DNA of 64,000 bases, taken from positions 222,311 to 286,310 of the forward strand of contig NZ_KZ984559.1 in assembly GCF_003574445.1 (NCBI RefSeq), written 5' to 3'. A model generated the notes under the pieces. The model had not been told where the DNA came from and made no database searches. It saw only the letters and a program-made list of their open reading frames with translations. Below, one piece after another: positions 17,591 to 23,798 of this stretch. Both the position numbers and the translations under genes were made by a program. This stretch comes from Streptomyces sp. YIM 130001 (GTDB lineage Bacteria > Actinomycetota > Actinomycetes > Streptomycetales > Streptomycetaceae). The stretch's first letter is position 1; each line of letters opens with the position of its first letter.

Positions 17591-17626
17591 GGTCCGATCG
17601 CCGTTCACGGTCCGATCGCCGTTCAC
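17591..17626. repeat. 18-bp tandem repeat, two perfect copies plus degenerate flanks
   Basis: GGTCCGATCGCCGTTCAC occurs twice head to tail at 17591-17608 and 17609-17626. Degenerate copies built on CGGTC and GTTCAC extend the array over about 17545-17640. It begins just after the response regulator stop. GTTCAC-type half-sites at even spacing could be protein-binding sites, or the array may be neutral. Confidence 0.75.
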
Positions 17627-17639
17627 GATGCGGTCGTTC

Positions 17640-18146
17640 GCTCACGGCGTGCGCGGCGCCGCCGCGCGTAGGCCACCGTGACGAGCGCGAGGACCGGGCC
17701 CGGGCGAGCAGGGCGGGCAGGCACGGGACGTCGCCCAGTACGCGGTTCCGTCCGGGGCCCACGGGGTCGCCCCTGCCGTCCGTGCCGTTCCGGCTCCAGG
17801 CGCCGAGGACGGCGACCGCGGTGAGGGCGCCGCCCGAGCGGCCCGACCGATCGGGCGAGGCGCGACGGAGGCGGACCCGGAGTACACCTGGAGAACGGTC
17901 GGTCGGGCTGGCGCGACCGACCGGACCAGCCGTTCGCGTACCGGGACGCGAGGACGTCATGGCTGTAGTCCCGTGCGCCGGCGGGGAGTTGGGGTGTGTG
18001 ACCCGAGATGCCCGCGATCGAGGCCTGGCTCGTCGAGCGCGAGCTTCCTGCAGTTCAGGCTCCCAGAAACGTCCGAGCGCCAAGGTCCCTTCCGCCGCCG
18101 ACCGCGCGCCTCACGCGGATCCGTTCAGTGGCGGCGGGCCGGCGGG
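17640..18146 (-). other. Possible degraded membrane-protein gene
   Basis: No intact gene is recognised in these 500 bp between the response regulator and the GntR gene. On the minus strand a hydrophobic stretch followed by a basic tail (ALVTVAYARRRRARRE-like) can be assembled at about 17640-17700, but only with a frame change from the upstream open frame. This is the pattern expected of a decayed transporter or membrane protein. The evidence is weak and I assign no family. Confidence 0.25.
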
Positions 18147-18830
18147 TCATTCCCCGCTGCTCGCCGTCCGCTCCATCGTCGTACGGGAGTCGTCGAGGTA
18201 GTCGCGCAGCTGGCGTTCGGCCAGGTCCGCGTCGCCGGTGCGGAGGGTCTCCAGCAGGGTCCTGTTCAGCCCCAGGTAGGGGATGTGCAGGGCGCGCGGG
18301 TCGTCGACACAGTGAAAGGCCAGGCGCAGCTCGGCCAGCACGCTGCGCATCGTCTCGTCGATCCTGCGGATGCCGGCAAGGGCTATCAGTTCGCGGTGGA
18401 AGTGGAAGTTCGCCGCGCCCAGCGCCGCCCAGTCCTGTGCCGCCACTGCCTTGTCGCCGTCGTCGGCGGCCGCGGCGAGCCCTTCGAGGGCGAAGGGCGG
18501 ATCGCCCAGGCAACGCAGGACCGCGCACTCCACCAGCATGCGCATCCGGTAGATATCGGCGATGTCCGCACTGCTGGGACGGCGCACGAAGACACCCCGG
18601 TTGAGCTCATGCGCGAGCAGACGCTCATGAGTGAGCAGACGGAATGCCTCGCGGACGGTGTTGCGCGAGACGCCGAGGGCGGTGCAGATCTCGTCCTCGG
18701 AAAGTTTCTCGCCTGGTTTGAACCGCCCCTCACCGATGCGCGTACGCAGCAGATCAGTTACCCGTTCCGTGATGCTCGAGCGCCCCAACAGGTCTTTGTC
18801 ACGGGCCAGTTGATCCATGCCTGGACTCAT
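18147..18830 (-). CDS. GntR family regulator, FadR/FCD subfamily
   Basis: A 227-residue regulator. The N-terminal GntR winged helix is SITERVTDLLRTRIGEGRFK followed by EDEICTALGVSRNTVREAFR. The C-terminal all-helical FCD ligand domain keeps its metal-binding histidines (FHFHREL near residue 140 and later His). The ATG at 18830 has AAGGAG at 8 nt spacing. It is divergent from the MFS transporter, and a 16-bp element in the gap recurs upstream of pxpA. It therefore probably controls uptake and breakdown of 5-oxoproline or a related organic acid. FCD regulators usually release DNA on binding such acids. The ligand is inference. Confidence 0.9.
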   Translation of the reverse strand: MSPGMDQLARDKDLLGRSSITERVTDLLRTRIGEGRFKPGEKLSEDEICTALGVSRNTVREAFRLLTHERLLAHELNRGVFVRRPSSADIADIYRMRMLVECAVLRCLGDPPFALEGLAAAADDGDKAVAAQDWAALGAANFHFHRELIALAGIRRIDETMRSVLAELRLAFHCVDDPRALHIPYLGLNRTLLETLRTGDADLAERQLRDYLDDSRTTMERTASSGE

Positions 18831-18892
18831 CAGATGGCTCCTTCACCGGGCTTGTGATGATCGTATGCCACCCGAGGAAGGGTCACAATGGC

Positions 18893-18922
18893 TCAGACTC
18901 TTGTCTGATTGTTCAACAGTCC
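18893..18922. promoter_or_regulatory. Probable GntR operator between gntR and MFS transporter
   Basis: Two overlapping elements are present: an inverted repeat TCAGAC-N4-GTCTGA at 18893-18908, and TGATTGTTCAACAGTCC at 18906-18922. The second matches 14 of 16 bases (18907-18922) of GATCGTTCAACAATCC at 21248-21263 in front of the pxp operon. The core GTT-N-AAC is palindromic. The position between the divergent GntR and MFS genes supports an operator role. The repeats are seen in sequence; regulator assignment is inference. Confidence 0.65.
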
Positions 18923-18978
18923 CCATGCTGGATGCGTCAACTCGCAGCACCATCAAGGTCCTTGAGAGGTGCACGACC

Positions 18979-20298
18979 ATGAGCACGAGTTCCTCCCCGT
19001 CCGACAAGGCAGCCTCGAAGAAGGCCCCGGACACATCTCCGAGTGACGCCGAAGCGGGCCGCATGGCCTGGTTCAGCGAACTGAGCCCCCGCGGCCGACG
19101 CGCGTTCTTCGGCGCGTACGGCGGTTACGGCCTGGATGCGTACGACTTCTACGTTCTGCCGCTGAGCATGGCGGCGATCGGCGCGTACTTCGCACTCGAC
19201 AACGGCCAGACCGGCCTGTTGGCGACCACCACCCTCGTCGTCTCCGCCGTGGGCGGTGCCCTGGCCGGTGTCTTCGCGGATCGCGTGGGCCGGGTGAAGG
19301 CCCTGATGTGGACGGTCGGTGTCTACGCCGTCTTCACGGTCGCCTGCGGACTGGCGCCGAACTTCGAAACGCTTCTGGTCTTCCGCGCGTTGCAGGGCCT
19401 GGGCTTCGGTGGTGAGTGGGCGGTCGGCGCGGTGCTGGTGGCGGAGTACGCCTCCAGCCGGCATCGCGGGCGCACACTGGGCTGGATCCAGTCGGCCTGG
19501 GCGATCGGCTGGGGCCTGGCGGTCCTCGCCTACACAGTCGTCTTCCATCTGGTCGGTGATGATCTGGCCTGGCGGGTGCTGTTCTTCACCGGCGCTCTGC
19601 CGGCGCTGCTGCTGATCTACATCCGCCGCAGCGTCACCGACGCACCGGTGGCCAAGGAGCGGCTGCAAGGCGCCGACGGGCGGCACGGCGGCCCCATCGC
19701 GTCGTTCGCGGCGATCTTCCGGGGCAGGCTGTTGCGGACGACGCTGCTGGCCGCGCTGATGTCCACCGGTGTCCAAGGCGGCTACTACACGCTGGCGACC
19801 TGGATGCCGAACTACCTGGCCACGGAACGGGGCCTGGCGGTCACCGGCGTCGGCGGCTTCCTGGTGGTGCAGATCGCCGGCGCCTTCAGCGGCTACATCA
19901 CCGGCGCCCATCTCGCCGACCGGCTGGGCCGCCGCGCCACGATCCAGCTCTTCGCGGTGCTGTCCGCCGTCTGTGTCCTCGCGTACTCCCAGGTGCCGGC
20001 GGGCTGGGACGGAGTCTCGCTGCTGCTGGGCTTCCCGCTCGGCTTCTGCATGTCGGCGATCTTCTCGAGCTTCGGCTCCTTCCTCGCCGAGCTCTATCCC
20101 ACCGAAGTCCGCGGCACCGGACAGGGCTTCACCTACAACATGGGCCGCGGTATCGGTGCCGTCTTTCCCACCATCGTCGGCTTCCTCTCCGACAGTTGGG
20201 GCGTCGGCGGCGCTCTGACCTTCGCCGCCGCGGGCTACGCCCTGGCCTTCGTCGCGTTGTTCGGCCTGCCCGAGACCAGCGGCACCGAACTGCGCTGA
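18979..20298 (+). CDS. MFS transporter, metabolite:H+ symporter type
   Basis: A 439-residue major facilitator with 12 predicted membrane segments. The loop 2-3 motif GVFADRVGRVKAL, the loop 4-5 region GLGFGGEWAVGAVLVAEY and HRGRTLGWIQSAW match the aromatic-acid/dicarboxylate symporter (MHS/AAHS) groups. The ATG at 18979 follows GAGAGG at about 9 nt; upstream in-frame codons lack a ribosome binding site and would cover the operator. The gene lies between the GntR regulator and the pxpABC operon and shares a palindromic element with the latter, so 5-oxoproline or a similar small carboxylate is the most likely cargo, by inference. Confidence 0.9.
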   Translation: MSTSSSPSDKAASKKAPDTSPSDAEAGRMAWFSELSPRGRRAFFGAYGGYGLDAYDFYVLPLSMAAIGAYFALDNGQTGLLATTTLVVSAVGGALAGVFADRVGRVKALMWTVGVYAVFTVACGLAPNFETLLVFRALQGLGFGGEWAVGAVLVAEYASSRHRGRTLGWIQSAWAIGWGLAVLAYTVVFHLVGDDLAWRVLFFTGALPALLLIYIRRSVTDAPVAKERLQGADGRHGGPIASFAAIFRGRLLRTTLLAALMSTGVQGGYYTLATWMPNYLATERGLAVTGVGGFLVVQIAGAFSGYITGAHLADRLGRRATIQLFAVLSAVCVLAYSQVPAGWDGVSLLLGFPLGFCMSAIFSSFGSFLAELYPTEVRGTGQGFTYNMGRGIGAVFPTIVGFLSDSWGVGGALTFAAAGYALAFVALFGLPETSGTELR

Positions 20299-21246
20299 AC
20301 CCAGCCGACGCCCTACCTCTGGGCGGGCCAACAGAGCGGCGACTCGGGGACGTTGGGGGGCGGAGGACGGATGAGGAACGGTTGCGATGGCGAGCACTGC
20401 GACGAGCGGGACGCAGATGAGCTCGAAAGCCACCCACCGCGAGGCGGGTGGACCTCCGGTCGGCCCGTTCCGGCGGCCCGTGGTCGGCGGGCGCCGCTGC
20501 GTCGCCGCGGCGGCGCGACAGCGCTGGCCCTGCTCCTTGCGGTGGCCGGGCCGCAGTTGTGGCGCTCCCTGGCGGATCACCTTCCGCCCCGTGCGGCGGC
20601 ACAGGAACAGGACAAGGATGGGGAGGAGCGCGGAACCCAGCCGGGCTCCGCGTCGCCCGACCGCTCTCGATTCGGGCCACCTGCCTGCCGCGACAGGTCA
20701 ACCTGGAAGCCCGTGGAGTGGAGGCGACCGGAATCGGCCACGGCTTCGGCCGCGGCGGGGATCGAGGTGCAGGTACGGGCGCGGTTCGAAGGCGGGCGGC
20801 TGCTCGGGCTGTGCGGCTGGTGCACGGGGCGCGGGAACTCGCGGCACACGCAGCACACGCAGCACACGCAGCACACGCAGCACACGCAGCACACGCAGCA
20901 CACGACGGTCGTGTCCGCCTGCTTCCTCACGCGAAGTCCACCGGAGACCGGAGAGAAACCGGGCGCCTCATCCTCCCGGCGCGGGCCGCCGGTCGCACCG
21001 GTCGCACCGGACGCACGGACCCGGGGCGCGGCATGGAGCGCCCAGGTCGGGCGGGAAACGCTGTGGTCGGCATGTGGGCACGTCTGGCGGGCGCGCGCGG
21101 TCCTGCCCCTTCCCGACGGTGGGACGCGCACTGTCTCCACCGCCGGGTACCGGGTCGACTGCCCGGCGGGAACGGCCCCGGCGCCCAGCGAGATTCCCCA
21201 ACCAGACGTCGGCACACGGGTATTGGACGCCCGCAGAACCATTGAA
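20299..21246. other. Intergenic stretch of nearly 1 kb, no gene recognised
   Basis: Between the MFS gene and the pxp operon all three plus frames stay open for about 900 bp, but none has a recognisable domain or a good start. It holds the 9-bp tandem array at 20845-20904 and a smaller repeat of GTCGCACCG near 20992-21010. A hydrophobic run on the minus strand at about 20380-20440 (ELICVPLVAVLAIATVP) belongs to a frame that runs antisense through the MFS gene, so I do not call it. This may be debris of a lost gene. Confidence 0.5.
20845..20904. repeat. 9-bp microsatellite-like array (CACACGCAG, six copies plus a partial)
   Basis: Six perfect head-to-tail copies of CACACGCAG occupy 20845-20898, and a seventh partial copy (CACACG) follows. 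The unit length is a multiple of three, so it keeps any reading frame open: His-Thr-Gln, Ala-Ala-His or Thr-Arg-Ser on the plus strand. Such arrays are prone to slippage and are rare in this kind of genome. Confidence 0.92.
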
Positions 21247-21263
21247 GGATCGTTCAACAATCC
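21247..21263. promoter_or_regulatory. 17-bp palindromic operator upstream of the pxp operon
   Basis: GGATCGTTCAACAATCC has the form GGAT-N-GTT-N-AAC-N-ATCC, with perfectly paired arms. It lies 212 bp before the pxpA start. Positions 21248-21263 match the element upstream of the MFS transporter in 14 of 16 bases, which points to joint control, probably by the nearby GntR/FCD regulator. Confidence 0.65.
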
Positions 21264-21475
21264 TCTACGGTGGCCACAGGGCTGAGCCGACGCGACGGCT
21301 CCATTCGCGCCCGACTACCCCTGTATGAGGTGTGCATGAGTGCGGTTCGGAGCACGTCAGCAGCCACCGCCGTCGCCGGCGGGAGAGATGCCGGCTGGTC
21401 GGGCATGCCTGTCGGCTGCTGGTGGACGGTGTTCGCCCTGCCGAGGCTGCCCGGAATCCGCGGTCGGGAGCTCGG

Positions 21476-22276
21476 GTGAAGGAGAGGCTCACGGCTGCTT
21501 CCGCGCCCGCTGGACTTCCGCCGGTCGACCTCAACGCCGATCTCGGCGAAGGGTTCGGCCGCTGGCAGCTGACCGACGACGAGGCCCTGCTGTCCGCCGT
21601 CACCAGCGCCAACGTGGCCTGCGGCTTCCACGCCGGCGACGCCGTGACGATGCGCCGGGTGTGTGACCTGGCCGCCGAGCGTGGCGTGCGTATCGGGGCC
21701 CAGATCTCCTATCGGGATCTGGCGGGTTTCGGGCGGCGGGCGATGGATGTGCCGCCGGACGTACTGGCGGCAGAGACCGCGTATCAGATCGGCGGCCTGG
21801 CAGTCTTCGCGCGCGCAGCCGGGCTGCGGGTCTCCTACGTCCGACCGCACGGCGCCCTCTACCACCGCGTCCTGGACGACGAAGAGCAGGCCGCTGCCGT
21901 GGTCGCGGGCATCCAACTGACCGGTGAGCGGCTGCCGGTGCTGACCATGCCCGGCTCCCGGCTGGCCGCCCGAGCCGTGGCGGCCGGGCTGCCGGCGGTG
22001 ACGGAGGCGTTCGCGGACCGGGCGTACACGGCGGCGGGACGGCTGGTGCCGCGCGGCAGTGAAGGGGCGGTCGTCCAGGATCCCGAGACGGTTCTCCAGC
22101 GCGCGGTGGCTTTGGCGACCGCGGGCGTCGCGGCACCGGGGACAGACGGTGGTCCGTCGGTGGCGCAGCCGCGATCGCTGTGTGTGCATGGCGACACCCC
22201 GGGCGCCGCGGAGCTGGCGCGACGGATGCGGGACCGGCTGGTGGCGGCCGGGATCAGGGTCGAGGCCTTCACATGA
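21476..22276 (+). CDS. pxpA: 5-oxoprolinase (ATP-hydrolysing) subunit A, LamB/YcsF family
   Basis: A 266-residue LamB/YcsF protein. PxpA with PxpB and PxpC forms the bacterial ATP-dependent 5-oxoprolinase, which opens pyroglutamate to glutamate. Family hallmarks are DLNADLGEGFGRW at the N-terminus, NVACGFHAGDAVTMRR, the metal-site region YVRPHGALYHRV and LCVHGDTPGA near the end. The GTG at 21476 has GGGAG at about 6 nt; the longer open frame upstream has no similarity. Its TGA overlaps the pxpB ATG (ATGA). The order A-B-C with 4-bp overlaps indicates production of a fixed-ratio complex. Confidence 0.93.
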   Translation: MKERLTAASAPAGLPPVDLNADLGEGFGRWQLTDDEALLSAVTSANVACGFHAGDAVTMRRVCDLAAERGVRIGAQISYRDLAGFGRRAMDVPPDVLAAETAYQIGGLAVFARAAGLRVSYVRPHGALYHRVLDDEEQAAAVVAGIQLTGERLPVLTMPGSRLAARAVAAGLPAVTEAFADRAYTAAGRLVPRGSEGAVVQDPETVLQRAVALATAGVAAPGTDGGPSVAQPRSLCVHGDTPGAAELARRMRDRLVAAGIRVEAFT

Positions 22277-22920
22277 CGGTCGAACGCACACCGCGGTTGC
22301 GAGTGCTGCCCTACGGGCCGAACGCACTCCTCGTGGAGTGCGCCGACCATCGTCAAGTCCAGTCACTGCACGCAGAGTTGCTGCACCGTCGTACGGTCGG
22401 CGCGCTCCCACCGGTCCGAGAGATCGTGCCAGGGGAACGCACCGTACTGCTGGACGGCCTGGACGACCCGGACACGCTCGCCGGACAGCTCAGCGGCTGG
22501 ACACTCGCCCGCACTCCCGACGAGGTGCCGGGCCCGGCACTCAGGATCCCGGTGCGATACGACGGTGCGGACCTCGACCACATCGCCCGGCACTGGCAGG
22601 TGGATGCCGCCGAGGCCGCCCGGCGGCACAGCGCCGCTCGGTGGCGGGTGGCGTTCTGCGGATTCGTGCCGGGGTTCGCGTATCTCACCGGCGGCTCCGG
22701 ACTCCCCGCCCTCCCTCGCCGGGCGACGCCGCGCACCCGGGTGCCCGCCGGTGCGGTCGGCCTCGCCGGCCCCTACACCGGGGTCTATCCGCGCGCCTCC
22801 CCCGGCGGCTGGCAGCTCATCGGCACCGTCGTCGACATCAGGCTGTGGGATCCGCACCGGGAGCCGGCCGCCCTGCTCGCCCCGGGGGCCCAGGTGTACT
22901 TCGAGCCGGTGCCCGGATGA
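22273..22920 (+). CDS. pxpB: 5-oxoprolinase subunit B (allophanate hydrolase subunit 1-like)
   Basis: A 215-residue protein with the cyclophilin-like fold of PxpB/KipI. Motifs are RVLPYGPNALLVEC at the start, FCGFVPGFAYLTG at about residue 130, and the conserved proline/arginine loop ATPRTRVPAGAVGLAG and GVYPRASPGGWQLIG. It works with PxpC in the 5-oxoproline-activating half of the enzyme. The ATG at 22273 overlaps the pxpA stop, and its own stop overlaps the pxpC start by 4 bp. In other bacteria the KipI homologue inhibits a sensor kinase, but an intact A-B-C set favours the oxoprolinase role. Confidence 0.93.
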   Translation: MTVERTPRLRVLPYGPNALLVECADHRQVQSLHAELLHRRTVGALPPVREIVPGERTVLLDGLDDPDTLAGQLSGWTLARTPDEVPGPALRIPVRYDGADLDHIARHWQVDAAEAARRHSAARWRVAFCGFVPGFAYLTGGSGLPALPRRATPRTRVPAGAVGLAGPYTGVYPRASPGGWQLIGTVVDIRLWDPHREPAALLAPGAQVYFEPVPG

Positions 22921-23798
22921 CGCGAGGGCTCCTCGACGTCGTCAGAGCCGGGGCGCTGACCACAGTGCAGGACGCCGGCCGCCCGGGCCACGCCCACCTC
23001 GGTGTTCCCCACTCCGGCGCCCTGGACCAGCCGGCCAGTCGCCTGGCCAACCGCCTGGTCGGCAACCACTTTGAGGCGGCGGTACTGGAAACCACTTTGG
23101 ACGGCTGCTCGGTACGCCCACGTCGCACCGTCCTGGCCGCGGTCACCGGCGCGCCCTGCCCGGTGAAGGTCGACGGACGGCCGGCCCCCTGGGGCGCCTG
23201 GGTGCGGGTGCCCGCGGGGGCGCTCCTCGAGGTGGGCCCCGCGGTTCGCGGCATCAGGTCCTACGTGGCTTTCGCCGGCGGCATCGACGTCGAGCCGGAG
23301 CTGGGCAGCCGGGCCACCGATCGCCTCTCCGGTCTCGGGCCGCCAGCCCTGACCGCCGGGGACACACTCGCACTGGGACCACCGTCGGCCCTCCCTCCCC
23401 CGCTCGTCGAGGCGGTTCCGCACCGGGCGCCGCCGGCCCACCTGGTGCTGCGGATCGCGCCGGGGCCGCGGGCGGACTGGTTCACCCCCGCCGCGCTGCG
23501 GCTGCTGACTGCGGCACGGTACGTCGTCTCGGCCGGCGACCGGGTCGGGCTACGCCTGCACGGTCCGGTGCTGGCCCGGCGCACCCCCGCCGAACTGCCC
23601 AGCGAAGGCGTCGTACTGGGCGCGGTGCAGGTACCGCCGGACGGGCAGCCGCTGGTCTTCCTCGCCGACCACCCCGTCACCGGCGGCTACCCGGTCATCG
23701 CGATCGTCGACCGGCGCGATCTGCCGGACGCCGCACAGGCGGTGGCGGGTGTCCCCGTGAGATTCGTTCAGTCCTCGTCCTGGGGGCAGCGGTACTGA
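22917..23798 (+). CDS. pxpC: 5-oxoprolinase subunit C (biotin-dependent carboxyltransferase-like)
   Basis: A 293-residue PxpC/KipA protein, homologous to the second carboxyltransferase domain of urea amidolyase. It has VVRAGALTTVQDAGRPGHAH, GVPHSGALDQPASRLANRLV, the region YVAFAGGIDVEPELGSRATD and the C-terminal LVFLADHPVTGGYPVIA. The ATG overlaps the pxpB stop. It is the third part of the oxoprolinase. Its last 31 bp overlap tail-to-tail with the 3' end of the large binding-protein fusion gene on the other strand. Confidence 0.93.
   Translation: MTRGLLDVVRAGALTTVQDAGRPGHAHLGVPHSGALDQPASRLANRLVGNHFEAAVLETTLDGCSVRPRRTVLAAVTGAPCPVKVDGRPAPWGAWVRVPAGALLEVGPAVRGIRSYVAFAGGIDVEPELGSRATDRLSGLGPPALTAGDTLALGPPSALPPPLVEAVPHRAPPAHLVLRIAPGPRADWFTPAALRLLTAARYVVSAGDRVGLRLHGPVLARRTPAELPSEGVVLGAVQVPPDGQPLVFLADHPVTGGYPVIAIVDRRDLPDAAQAVAGVPVRFVQSSSWGQRY

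Noticed and set aside
18937..20580. Minus-strand open frame of 547 codons over the MFS gene, with a hydrophobic run
   Set aside because: It is antisense to the 12-span MFS gene; one hydrophobic stretch near 20.4 kb is not enough.
20353..21285. Plus-strand frames containing the HTQ/AAH/TRS repeats as candidate repeat proteins
   Set aside because: All three frames are open, none has a convincing start or conserved part, and the repeat forces all frames open.
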